From CAYLPJ01 sp964385465 (GTDB lineage Bacteria; Planctomycetota; Phycisphaerae; SM23-33), in contig CAYLPJ010000024.1 in assembly GCA_964385465.1 (NCBI GenBank), positions 1 through 64,000 on the forward strand: a DNA stretch of 64,000 nucleotides, written 5' to 3'. Position numbers and translations under genes: made by a program. Below are positions 8,735 through 17,242 of this stretch, one piece after another; positions within the stretch are counted from its first letter, which is position 1, and every line of letters begins with the position of its first letter. A model generated the notes under the pieces. The model made no database searches. It was not told the DNA's origin and saw nothing but the letters and a program-made list of their open reading frames with translations.

Positions 8735-9412
8735 ATGCCAAGCATGACGACAACACGACGGCGGGAGCGACGACGGCGCGGCACGGCGCTGGTCGAGGCG
8801 GCCATGTGCATCCCGCTGCTGGCTACCGTGGTCGTGCTGACCATGTTCCTCGGCTGGGCCATGGTCAACCAGCAGCACGTAAGGGCCTCGGCCCGCTACG
8901 TGGCCTGGCGGAACGTCTACCGTCACTGGTACTGGCCGGAGGGCTTCGACGCCCAGGACCCCGACCTCATCGACGACCCCAACCACCCGGGCCTCAACGC
9001 GATGTTCTTCGAGGGCGAGGCGCGGTGGATCAGCGTCGGCGGCGGGGGGGGGCACCGCGACGAGTTCGAGCGGCTGATCGACGCCGCGGCCGAGCAGAGC
9101 GCCTTCGCCGGCTCCTTCGCCGACTACCTGCTGCTGAACCCGCTGCCGGACCGAGGGCGCTTCGCCCACGCCCGCCGCGCGACGGTGCGGGCGGAGTTCG
9201 ACACCGACGTCGAGGCGTTCCGCAAGTACAGCGGCGCGATCCGCTCCGGGCACATCCGCGACGGCGTCGAGTGGCGGCGGAACCAGGCCAACTGCCGCCA
9301 CGTCACACGCGAGATGTTCCTGACAAGCCTGGAGGACGTGCTCAACGGCGTCAATCCGCCGGGGGAGGGCCTCGCCGCCAGGGTCCGGGGCCTGTACCAC
9401 CATGGGTGGTGA
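8735..9412 (+). CDS. TadE-like pseudopilin
   Basis: A 225-residue protein with an N-terminal Arg-rich leader and a prepilin-type site G16/TALVEA (Glu at +5), followed by a hydrophobic helix to about residue 42. The rest is soluble and Trp/His-rich. This is the normal TadE layout, unlike the longer homologue at 2655. The coding sequence contains a run of nine G (9044-9052). It follows the TadG-like gene by 20 nt, the usual TadE/TadG pairing. Confidence 0.7.
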   Translation: MPSMTTTRRRERRRRGTALVEAAMCIPLLATVVVLTMFLGWAMVNQQHVRASARYVAWRNVYRHWYWPEGFDAQDPDLIDDPNHPGLNAMFFEGEARWISVGGGGGHRDEFERLIDAAAEQSAFAGSFADYLLLNPLPDRGRFAHARRATVRAEFDTDVEAFRKYSGAIRSGHIRDGVEWRRNQANCRHVTREMFLTSLEDVLNGVNPPGEGLAARVRGLYHHGW

Positions 9413-9582
9413 GCGACCCGAGGCGCCGCTCGCGGAGCAGGGGGCAATGGACGGGGCAAAGCGGGAGTTGCTCGGACCCGTTGCCGGGCGCTCGCCCGGG
9501 CGGAGCCCGGTGCGCCCCGCGGCCCGCCCTCGGCGTTCTACGCTCTGGCGGCGCGGACCGAGGTCCGGTACATAAAGGTCGC

Positions 9583-10188
9583 ATGCCCTGCCAGAGAAAA
9601 AGCTCGTCCGCCCCCGCCGCGCCGCCCGAGGACGCGCTCCGTCGCCGCCGACAGGCCGTTCGGGCGCTCGGGGCGATGGGGCTGCTGGTCCTGGGGGCCC
9701 TGGGCGTCTATCTCGCCGGACGGGTTGTGGAGGCCTGGATGCTCGCCGGCGCGCCCGCGCGACCCGGCACAATTCTTCCTGGCCCGGGCACGCGGCCGGC
9801 GGGTATCGAGGACGCGAACGACCCGCTGGGAGCGGTCGGCCTGGTCCCCCGGGACGCCGACCCGCGCGGCATCCCCCCGGCGCCGGGGGCTCGGCGGGTG
9901 ACGTCGTTTCAGCGCGTGCGGGGCGACGAGACGGAGCAGCAGGCCCGCTACGAGGTTTTCGCGGCCGCCGACGCGGTGGTCTCGCACTATCGCCGGGAGT
10001 TGGAATCACGCGGCTACCGGCTGCTGAAGGACACCCGGGACGCCCGCGGGCGGCGGGTGGTGGTCTTCGACGAGGGGTCGCGCTGGGCAACGCTTGGCTT
10101 GCGAGCGGACCGACCGAACGCGAGAATGGTTACAGTTATACTGACGGTGGTATTCTCCACCGGGACCGACAGCGAATCGACGAGGTAA
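9583..10188 (+). CDS. Single-pass membrane protein of unknown function
   Basis: A 201-residue protein with a basic N-terminus, one membrane helix (about 27-47), a Pro/Gly-rich linker and a small C-terminal alpha/beta domain. Its second half resembles short periplasmic domains of the form SHYRRELESRGYRL. I do not recognise a named family. The ATG has AAGG five nt upstream. It ends 3 nt before the CpaB-like gene, so co-translation with the pilus genes is likely. Confidence 0.6.
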   Translation: MPCQRKSSSAPAAPPEDALRRRRQAVRALGAMGLLVLGALGVYLAGRVVEAWMLAGAPARPGTILPGPGTRPAGIEDANDPLGAVGLVPRDADPRGIPPAPGARRVTSFQRVRGDETEQQARYEVFAAADAVVSHYRRELESRGYRLLKDTRDARGRRVVVFDEGSRWATLGLRADRPNARMVTVILTVVFSTGTDSESTR

Positions 10189-10191
10189 CCG

Positions 10192-11055
10192 ATGGCCGAA
10201 GAAGAACGCGGCGGAGTTCAGAACGTCTGGCTGCTGCTGATCGCGATCGGGCTGGGCTTCGTTGTGGCGTTGATCTACAACGTGCACATCAACAACGTCC
10301 GGCAGGAGGGGCGCGGCAAGCAGATTCGCCTGTTGCGGGTGCTCCGCGACATCGAGCCGGGGGAGAGGCTCGAGGACGAGGACCTCCAGGCCCAGGGGAT
10401 GCCCAAGCAGTTCGAGGGGACGCTGGGCAACGTGGTCGACGAGGACAACCGCAGCTACGTGGTCGGGCAGGTGGTCAACCGGCGGGTCGAGAAGGGCCAG
10501 TGGCTGTTGTGGGGGCACATCGCCAACCTCGACACGTCCAAGCCCGCCAACGTCATCAGCAAGGGCAACGTGGCGATGACCCTCCCGGTGGACCAGAAGA
10601 TGTCCCTCGGGGACATCCTCCGCCAGAACGACCGCGTGAACGTGGTGGGGCGCATCCCCACGCCCGGGGGGCTCAAGACCACGCGGATCCTCCGCGGCGT
10701 GCGCGTCCTGGCCATCGGCGGGGAGGGCATCGTGCCGACCCGGTCCATCGAGCCGCGGCGCAAGACCCGCCGCATGCGGACCTACCGCAGCGTGACGCTG
10801 GAGCTGACGCCCGAGACGGCCGTCGGGCTGGCCAACGTGCTGACGCACGTCAGCGGCGAGTGCTGGGTCGAGTTGCTCAGTTCGCAGGCTGATCGCAGCC
10901 GGGACTTCGGCAAGATCAACCCGAACCTGGAGCACATGGCGACGTCCCCCCGCGGGGGCGCGCGGGCCGGCGGCGGCGGTGCGGATGTCGGCCCGGCGCC
11001 CGGGCCGGGGCCCGGTCCGGGACCGGGCGTGGGCACCCTCGGGGACCTGGAATAG
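10192..11055 (+). CDS. CpaB/RcpC-like Flp pilus assembly protein
   Basis: A 287-residue protein with one N-terminal membrane helix (about 12-30) and a SAF-type region beginning RVLRDIEPGERLEDEDL. This continues into a beta-rich domain (GNVAMTLPVDQ...GDILRQNDRVNVVG), matching CpaB/RcpC. CpaB is a periplasmic protein that works with the secretin. The C-terminus ends in an alternating Pro-Gly stretch, seen in few homologues and probably disordered. The ribosome site GAGG overlaps the stop of the preceding gene. Confidence 0.85.
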   Translation: MAEEERGGVQNVWLLLIAIGLGFVVALIYNVHINNVRQEGRGKQIRLLRVLRDIEPGERLEDEDLQAQGMPKQFEGTLGNVVDEDNRSYVVGQVVNRRVEKGQWLLWGHIANLDTSKPANVISKGNVAMTLPVDQKMSLGDILRQNDRVNVVGRIPTPGGLKTTRILRGVRVLAIGGEGIVPTRSIEPRRKTRRMRTYRSVTLELTPETAVGLANVLTHVSGECWVELLSSQADRSRDFGKINPNLEHMATSPRGGARAGGGGADVGPAPGPGPGPGPGVGTLGDLE

Positions 11056-11083
11056 CGCCGCGGGCGCACAGCGAGGAGCCGGC

Positions 11084-12964
11084 GTGGAGATCTGGGTCTA
11101 CAATCAGTACAGCGACCAGCGGGACGTGGTGAAGGTCGACGATGGCGACCAGGTCACCATCGGACGCGACGACAGCAACACCGTCACGCTGCGCAGCCCC
11201 TTCGTATCGCGGCACCACGCGAAGCTGCTGTGGGAGGGGGGGAGTTGCTTCCTCGAATCGCTGGGGATGAACGGCACATCCGTCGCCAACAAGCTCATCC
11301 CCTACCAGCAGCGGGGAAAGGTCGACTACGGCGACGAGATCCGCATCGGCGAGTTCAGCGTCTACATGATGGAGCCCGCCGCCCGGCGCATCAGCGCCGC
11401 CGACCGCGCCTCCTCGCCGCGCAAGCGCGTCCTGGAACTGGAGCAGCGCCTCCACGGCGAGCTGCTCGAGCGGCTGAACCTCCGCGTCACCGGCCAGACC
11501 GGCGTCGCCGACGCCAAGCTCGTCTCGCTGATCAAGCGCCACCTGTCGGAGCTGATCGAGAAGTCGTTCGAGAACGTCGACGACGACATGGCCCGTCATC
11601 TCGTGAGGGACTTCCTCTGGCGGGGCGTGGTCACCGAGCTGGCGCGGCGGTCGACGGGCAAGCTGATGTACGGCTACGGCTTCGAGGACTCCGACGTCCT
11701 CAACGCCAAGCACGAGGAGATGATCTCGCGGCTGATCGGGGACATCCTGGGCGCCTTCCCGCTGCGGCTCCAGCCGCACACGATGAAGGACGACCTGACG
11801 ATGGTCGAGAAGGACTGGTCGGCCCAGATGGAGCGAACGCTGGGGCGGATCAGCCCCGAGCTGCGCGACTACATCTGCAAGCGGATGGTCTCCAAGGAGA
11901 TCGAGGACGTCGTGCTCGGCTACGGGCCCCTCCAGGACCTGCTGGAAATGCCCAACATCAACGAGATCATGGTTGTCGGCAAGGACAGGATCTACATCGA
12001 GAAGGACGGTGCGATCCAGAACACCAGCCGCAGCTTCTTCTCCGACGAGATCGTCAACAGCATCATCGAGCGGATCATCACCCCGGTCGGGCGGCGGATC
12101 GACCGCTCCACCCCGCTGGTCGACGCCCGCCTGCCCGACGGCTCCCGCGTCAACGCCATCATCAACCCGCTGAGCCTCTCGGGACCCACGCTGACCATCC
12201 GCAAGTTCGCCCGCATCCCGTTCACCATCGACGACCTGATCGAGCGCGGCACGCTGACGGATTCCACGGCCGGGTTCCTGCGGGCCTGCGTCGTCGGGCG
12301 CAAGAACGTGATCATCTCCGGGGGCACGGGCAGCGGGAAGACGACGACGCTGAACGTCCTGAGCAACTTCATCCCCGAGGGCGAGCGGATCATCACCATC
12401 GAGGACTCCGCCGAGCTCCAGCTCCCCCAGGAGCACCTCTGCCGCCTGGAGACCCGCCCGCCGAACATCGAGGGCAAGGGCGCGTACACCATCCGCGACC
12501 TGGTCAAGAACGCCCTGCGCATGAGGCCGGACCGGCTGATCGTCGGCGAGTGCCGCGGTCCCGAGGCCCTCGACATGCTCCAGGCGATGAACACAGGCCA
12601 CGACGGCTCGCTGACGACCATCCACGCCAACAGCCCCGCCGACACGCTGATGCGCCTGGAGACGATGGTCCTGATGGCGGTGGAGATGCCCGTCCGCGCG
12701 ATCCGCGAGCAGACGGTCGCCGCGCTGGACCTGATCGTCCAGATCGCGCGGATGCCCAACGGGAAGCGCCGCGTGACGCACGTCTCGGAGATCGTCGGCA
12801 TCGACCCGGACACCGAGCGGATCATCACCGAGGACATCTTCGTCCTGCCCCTGGCACGCGTCCACCGCGGCGAGGACGCCGCACTGCTGCACACAGGCTA
12901 CATCCCCATGTTCGCCGATGAGCTGATCGAGAAGGGCTACCTCGGCATCGAGGTGTTCACATGA
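11084..12964 (+). CDS. FHA-domain-fused CpaF/TadA pilus ATPase
   Basis: A 626-residue fusion. Residues 1-97 are an FHA domain with intact phosphothreonine-binding signatures (GR at 27-28, SRHH at 42-45, NGT at 63-65). After a helical linker comes a full CpaF: an N-terminal helical domain, then the motor with Walker A GGTGSGKT (413-420), Asp box IEDSAEL, LIVGECRG and His box TTIHAN. The chosen start is a GTG with GAGGAG five nt upstream; the frame is open further up but without a ribosome site. The stop overlaps the TadB start (ATGA). FHA domains bind pThr peptides, so the nearby kinase is the obvious candidate partner; this is inference. Confidence 0.9.
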   Translation: MEIWVYNQYSDQRDVVKVDDGDQVTIGRDDSNTVTLRSPFVSRHHAKLLWEGGSCFLESLGMNGTSVANKLIPYQQRGKVDYGDEIRIGEFSVYMMEPAARRISAADRASSPRKRVLELEQRLHGELLERLNLRVTGQTGVADAKLVSLIKRHLSELIEKSFENVDDDMARHLVRDFLWRGVVTELARRSTGKLMYGYGFEDSDVLNAKHEEMISRLIGDILGAFPLRLQPHTMKDDLTMVEKDWSAQMERTLGRISPELRDYICKRMVSKEIEDVVLGYGPLQDLLEMPNINEIMVVGKDRIYIEKDGAIQNTSRSFFSDEIVNSIIERIITPVGRRIDRSTPLVDARLPDGSRVNAIINPLSLSGPTLTIRKFARIPFTIDDLIERGTLTDSTAGFLRACVVGRKNVIISGGTGSGKTTTLNVLSNFIPEGERIITIEDSAELQLPQEHLCRLETRPPNIEGKGAYTIRDLVKNALRMRPDRLIVGECRGPEALDMLQAMNTGHDGSLTTIHANSPADTLMRLETMVLMAVEMPVRAIREQTVAALDLIVQIARMPNGKRRVTHVSEIVGIDPDTERIITEDIFVLPLARVHRGEDAALLHTGYIPMFADELIEKGYLGIEVFT

Positions 12965-13839
12965 TCGCCCTCCTGGCCGCCCGGGGCCCCCACTGGCAGA
13001 CCGAGACCATCCTCGGCTCGGCGGCGATCATCGTGCTGACCGCCGCGGCGGTGATCCTGGGCGCCCGGCCCCTCGCGGCCGTCATCCGCTCGCGCGAGGC
13101 CGAGTACGACCTCATCTTCCGCCGCGCGCTGCTGATGGACATCCCGCCGCGTGCGGTCACGATCGCGATGGGCTTCGTGCTGGCGGTGCTGGCGTTTCTG
13201 GGCTTCGTGCTGATGCGTTCGATCTGGGGCGTGCTGATCGGCGGGGCCGTGGGGTGGTTCGTCCCGCACGCGTTGATCCGCTGGCTGCGGCGGCGCCGGC
13301 TGAAGAAGCTGGAGGAGCAACTCGTCGGCGGCATCCAGACGCTCGCCAGCGGCGTCCGCGCGGGCCTGAACCTCGCCCAGTCGCTGGCGCTGGTCGCCCG
13401 CGACGGCCCCAAGCCCATCAAGCAGGAATTCCGCCACCTCACCCGCGAGTACGAGTACGGGCTGAGCCTCGACGAGGCGATGAACAACGCCGCCGAGCGG
13501 ATCGGCTCCAGCGATTTCCGCCTGCTCTTCGCCGCCCTGCACACCCATCGCGAGCGCGGCGGGGACCTCGGCGACACGCTCGACCGCATCGCCGACAGCA
13601 TCCGCGAGATCCAGCGCCTGGAAAAGCAGGTCGAGACCCTCACCGCCCAGGGCCGCGCCACCGCGCGCTGGCTGGGCGCAATGCCCGTCGTCGTGCTGGG
13701 CATCCTGTACGTGATCGACGCCGCCGGGGTGGTGCGCCTGTTCGCCCAGCCGCTGGGCAACCTGATCCTCTTCGGCATCGTCGTGCTGACGATCCTCGGC
13801 TTCCTGTGGATCCGCAAGGTTATCGCCATCGACATCTGA
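12961..13839 (+). CDS. TadB-like inner-membrane platform protein
   Basis: A 292-residue polytopic protein with a T2SSF domain: hydrophobic segments near residues 18-38, 60-95, 240-260 and 265-285 flank a cytoplasmic helical domain. That domain carries LASGVRAGLNLAQSL and HRERGGDLGDTLDRIA, conserved in TadB/GspF. It forms the platform engaged by the ATPase. Its ATG overlaps the stop of the FHA-ATPase gene by 4 nt, which supports a stoichiometric pair. Confidence 0.88.
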   Translation: MIALLAARGPHWQTETILGSAAIIVLTAAAVILGARPLAAVIRSREAEYDLIFRRALLMDIPPRAVTIAMGFVLAVLAFLGFVLMRSIWGVLIGGAVGWFVPHALIRWLRRRRLKKLEEQLVGGIQTLASGVRAGLNLAQSLALVARDGPKPIKQEFRHLTREYEYGLSLDEAMNNAAERIGSSDFRLLFAALHTHRERGGDLGDTLDRIADSIREIQRLEKQVETLTAQGRATARWLGAMPVVVLGILYVIDAAGVVRLFAQPLGNLILFGIVVLTILGFLWIRKVIAIDI

Positions 13840-13874
13840 CCCGACCGTGAGACCCTGAGAAAGGACCCCGCCGC

Positions 13875-14936
13875 GTGAGACGACCGCTGGCGACAATCTG
13901 CCTGGTGCTTCTGGCCCTGCCGGCCGCGGCGTCCGTCGCGCAAGAACTGGACGTTCCCCCGCCGCCGGCCGCCGACGGCGAGGACGTCACCTCCGTGCAG
14001 ATGCAGTACGCCCGCCAGCCGTTCTGGAAGCTGATGACCGTCTGGGACGTCGTCATCTCCGTCGGAATCATCGTGGACATCACGCTGCTGATCGTGGCCG
14101 TCTTCGGCCAGGAGGCCAAACCCCAGCTCTCCCCCGAGCGCGAGGCGGCCCTGGCCATGGGGCACACCGACCGCCGCACCGTCTTCGAGAGCCCGCTCAT
14201 CCGCCACATGATGTGGCTGGTGCTCGGGCTCAGCCACCGCGCGAACGTCCCCCGGGTGAAACGCTGGATCCGCCACCGCCTCGTCGCGGCCGGCAACCCG
14301 GACTACTACACGCCGGAGGAGTACCTTGCGATCGCGATGGCGACGGGGATCATCATGGCGTTGATCCTGTCGGTCGCGTGGGGGGTGGCGCTGGGCAGCT
14401 TCAGCCTGCTGCCGATCCTGTTCGGCCTGCTGGCGGGCGCGGGGCTGACGCTCTCGCAGTTGCACAGCCGCGCCGAGAAGCGCCTGCGGCTGATCTGGAA
14501 GCGCATCCCGTACTCGTTGGACCTGATCTCGCTGGCGATGGGCGCCGGCGCGACCTTCACCGAGGCGGTGGAGACGGTCGTACGCGAGGAGTCCGACGAT
14601 CCCCTCAACGTGGAGTTCAAGACCATGCTCGCCGAGATGGACCTCGGTTCGACGCGGACGAAGGCGATGCGGAGCCTCGGCGACCGCGTGCCGCTGGAGA
14701 GCCTGCGGAATATCGTCGCCAGCGTCATCCAGGCCGAGGACCTCGGCACGCCCCTCGGGGAGGTGCTCCACCAGCAGGCCAGCTTGCTGCGGCTGCACCG
14801 ATCCGTCCGGGCCGAGAACGCCGCCGCCGTCGCCAGCGTCCGCATCCTCGTGCCCAGCCTGCTGATCCTCATCGCCGTCGTCCTGGCCATCTTCGGACCG
14901 GCCATGCTCCGCATCGCCGAAAGGGGGCTGTTCTGA
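13875..14936 (+). CDS. TadC-like inner-membrane platform protein
   Basis: A 353-residue T2SSF-domain protein. A GTG start with GAAAGGA upstream gives a hydrophobic N-terminus resembling a signal peptide (about 5-22). The TadC core follows with membrane segments near 52-75, 150-190 and 325-345, and the motif YSLDLISLAMGAGATFTEA. TadC pairs with TadB as the second platform protein. The gene ends in a TGATG overlap with the next FHA gene. Confidence 0.85.
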   Translation: MRRPLATICLVLLALPAAASVAQELDVPPPPAADGEDVTSVQMQYARQPFWKLMTVWDVVISVGIIVDITLLIVAVFGQEAKPQLSPEREAALAMGHTDRRTVFESPLIRHMMWLVLGLSHRANVPRVKRWIRHRLVAAGNPDYYTPEEYLAIAMATGIIMALILSVAWGVALGSFSLLPILFGLLAGAGLTLSQLHSRAEKRLRLIWKRIPYSLDLISLAMGAGATFTEAVETVVREESDDPLNVEFKTMLAEMDLGSTRTKAMRSLGDRVPLESLRNIVASVIQAEDLGTPLGEVLHQQASLLRLHRSVRAENAAAVASVRILVPSLLILIAVVLAIFGPAMLRIAERGLF

Positions 14937-16099
14937 TGGCCGACGCCACCGCGCGACCCGAACTGATCTTCCTCACCGGCCCCCAGGCCGGCGAACGCGC
15001 CGTGCTGATGACCAACCCCGCCGTCCTCGGGCGGGCCGCCTCGACGGATATCCGCCTCAAGGAGCAGGCCGTCTCCCGCGAACAGCTTGCCTTCACCTAC
15101 ACCAACGAAGGCTGGCTGATGGAGAACCGCTCGGCCAACGGCACGCTGGTCAACGGCAAGCGGTACAAGCGGCGGGATCAGAAGCTTGCCCTCGACACCG
15201 GCGACGTCGTCGGTGTGGGCATCCAGACGCTGATCCTCTACGTCGCCGGCGGCGATGACCCCGAGGCCGCGCTCGCCGCCTGGCGGGATGCCAACCCCGA
15301 CATCGACACCACGCCGACGCCTGCCCCAGCCGGCGGAGCGCCCGCCGGAGAAGGGGAAGGCCCGAGAACCGACGCCGCCGGCGCGCCCGAGAAGAAGCCC
15401 GGCAAGAAGGAGAAGGGGGACAGGGAGCAGAAACCCAAGGGCAAGAAAGCGGCCGCCGGGGGCGAAGCCGGCGAGCACGACGATGCCGAATCCGAGGAAG
15501 AGGACGAAGAGGACGACGAGACCGGCAGCGTCAAGCTGAAGATCATCCTCGCGTTCCTGGTGCTGCTGGGCATCGTGATCTTCGGCATCGCCATGATCCT
15601 GCGCAGCGGCGGGCCCGGGCCGCAGGACGCAGGCCCCACCGGCCCCAGCCGCCTGACCAACGAGGAGATCCGCCAGGCCATCGAGGCGCCCGTCGACCGC
15701 CCGCCCAGCCGGACCAAGGCGGCCGAGCACCTCCAGAGGGCCGTCCACAGCTACGAGAACCGCGTGCTCTGGGAGCCCGGGGACCTGTACCGGTGCGTGA
15801 AGGACTTCAAGCTGCACAAGGCCTACCGCAACGCCCAGTCGCTGAGCAGCATCCGACACGAGCAGATGTTCCACGATGCGATGGAGGAGCTCGTCGGCAA
15901 GGTCCAGCAGCGCTACGACGCCGCCTGGCGGCTGGAGAAGGCCCGGAGCTGGCGGAACGCCAAGCTCTCCTTCGAAGAGATCCTGATTATCCTCCCCATC
16001 GCCGAACTCGACCGCAACGGCGAGATCTACCAGACGATCTTCCTCGACGTCCGTGACCACCTGAACCTCATCAAGTCCAAGATGGGCCGCGTGGAATAG
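14936..16099 (+). CDS. Membrane-anchored FHA-domain protein
   Basis: A 387-residue protein. An N-terminal FHA domain (about 5-100) shows LGR, SRE and NGTLVNGK, but where canonical domains read SRxH this one reads SREQ, so phosphopeptide affinity may be reduced. A highly charged Lys/Glu/Asp-rich linker (about 120-200) leads to one membrane helix (about 202-222) and a helical domain of about 160 residues on the other side. It shares TGATG with tadC and closes the pilus locus. It could act as a scaffold linking the kinase to the motor; the function is inferred only from context. Confidence 0.8.
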   Translation: MADATARPELIFLTGPQAGERAVLMTNPAVLGRAASTDIRLKEQAVSREQLAFTYTNEGWLMENRSANGTLVNGKRYKRRDQKLALDTGDVVGVGIQTLILYVAGGDDPEAALAAWRDANPDIDTTPTPAPAGGAPAGEGEGPRTDAAGAPEKKPGKKEKGDREQKPKGKKAAAGGEAGEHDDAESEEEDEEDDETGSVKLKIILAFLVLLGIVIFGIAMILRSGGPGPQDAGPTGPSRLTNEEIRQAIEAPVDRPPSRTKAAEHLQRAVHSYENRVLWEPGDLYRCVKDFKLHKAYRNAQSLSSIRHEQMFHDAMEELVGKVQQRYDAAWRLEKARSWRNAKLSFEEILIILPIAELDRNGEIYQTIFLDVRDHLNLIKSKMGRVE

Positions 16100-16126
16100 G
16101 CCGGGCCCCGGCCCTGGGCGGGCTCA

Positions 16127-16263
16127 GATACGTTCGTTGCGGTTCCTGCGCCGGACGCGGCTCCTCTGGCAAGGCGGCCGAAGCAGGCGATGCCGTAGCA
16201 TCGCCGATGCTGGCCAACGCGGCCAGGCGGACCGGGGACCAGCAGGAACGCAACATACGTATC
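16127..16263 (+). repeat. Palindromic interspersed repeat, copy A
   Basis: A 137-bp element with imperfect terminal inverted repeats (ends GATACGT / ACGTATC, similarity over about 22 nt). It has a perfect central hairpin with an 8-bp stem, GGCGATGC (16186-16193) and GCATCGCC (16198-16205), around a 4-nt loop. The first 70 nt are identical to the reverse complement of copy B at 37651-37788, and most of the rest matches with a handful of substitutions. It lies between convergent genes. No transposase is encoded, so it resembles a MITE or REP/BIME-like unit. Confidence 0.85.
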
Positions 16264-16272
16264 CGAGTCCGC

Positions 16273-17235
16273 TCAGCCGCCGCGGAGAAAGGCGTCGTCC
16301 TCGGCCGTGAAGACCACCTGCCCCGGCGGGAGGCGTCCCAGGTCGAAGCCGTCCAGCAGCTCATCCAGCGTCGCCGGCCCGCGGTCGGCCAGCAGGCCGC
16401 TCCAGTGCCCCAGCAGGCCCAGCACCCGTTCGGGCGGGGTGCCCGCCTCGCGGTAGCTCGCCAGGCGCGTGTCCCCGTGGCGCTTGGCCAGCCTCCGCCC
16501 GTCGGGGCCGACCACCAGCGGTAGGTGCCAGTGTTCCGGCTCGGGCGCCAAGCCCAGCAGGCGCCGCAGGTGAACCTGCCTGGCGGCGGAGTCCAGCAGG
16601 TCGTCGCCCCGGACGATCGCGTCCACCCCCCAGGCGGCGTCGTCGACCACCACCGCGAGCTGGTAGCCCGCCAGCCCCTCGTTGCGGTAGATCACGAAGT
16701 CCCCGCACGTCGCCGACAGGTCGATCCGCTGCGGCCCGGCGAAGCCGTCGACGAACTCGATCGGCTCGTCCCCGACGCGGACACGCCAGGCGGGCGGTCG
16801 GCCGGCGTCGGCCTCGGCCTCGGCGGCGGTGGCGTAGCGCCCGCGGCACGTGCCTGGATAGGCCGGTCCGCCCTCGCCGGCGTGCGGCGCCCCGGCCGCG
16901 AGTTGCACGTCCTTGCGGCTGCACGTGCAGGGGTAGGCCCACCCGGCGTCGATGAGCCTGCCTAGGGCATCGAGGTAGGCGTCCGAGCGGGAGGACTGAT
17001 AGACGGCCGGGCCGTCGAAGCCCAACCCCAGCCAGGCGAGGTCGTCGAGCGCCTGGCGGTCGGCGCCGGCCTTGGTGCGGGGCCCGTCGAGGTCCTCGAT
17101 CCGCATGAGCACGGCCCAGCCCCGGCTGCGGGCCATCAGCCAGTTCAGCAGGAACGTCCGCGCGTTGCCCAGGTGCAGCGCCCCGGTGGGTGAGGGGGCC
17201 AGGCGTGTGATGCGTGGTCGGGGGTTCGCGGCCAT
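16273..17235 (-). CDS. gluQ: Glutamyl-Q tRNA(Asp) synthetase
   Basis: A GluRS paralogue that attaches glutamate to queuosine in tRNA(Asp). The 320-residue product has the class I HIGH region as PSPTGALHLGN near the N-terminus, zinc-site cysteines (CTCSR and PGTCRGRY), RNEGLAGYQLAVVVDDA, and a KMSKS-like RLAKRHGD. It lacks the anticodon-binding half of GluRS, as expected for GluQ. The start was set at 17235: a -10 box ends 7 nt upstream and there is no ribosome site, so the mRNA may be leaderless. An in-frame ATG at 17244 overlaps the -10. Confidence 0.92.
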   Translation of the reverse strand: MAANPRPRITRLAPSPTGALHLGNARTFLLNWLMARSRGWAVLMRIEDLDGPRTKAGADRQALDDLAWLGLGFDGPAVYQSSRSDAYLDALGRLIDAGWAYPCTCSRKDVQLAAGAPHAGEGGPAYPGTCRGRYATAAEAEADAGRPPAWRVRVGDEPIEFVDGFAGPQRIDLSATCGDFVIYRNEGLAGYQLAVVVDDAAWGVDAIVRGDDLLDSAARQVHLRRLLGLAPEPEHWHLPLVVGPDGRRLAKRHGDTRLASYREAGTPPERVLGLLGHWSGLLADRGPATLDELLDGFDLGRLPPGQVVFTAEDDAFLRGG

Positions 17236-17242
17236 GGAGGAC

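Noticed and set aside
9413..9582. A small gene in the gap after the TadE-like gene
   Set aside because: Only GC hairpins (for example GGGCGCTCGCCC near 9485) are visible; no start with a ribosome site was found.
10990..11040. A tandem DNA repeat in the Pro-Gly-coding end of the cpaB-like gene
   Set aside because: It is a short low-complexity coding stretch in frame with the gene; nothing suggests a separate element.
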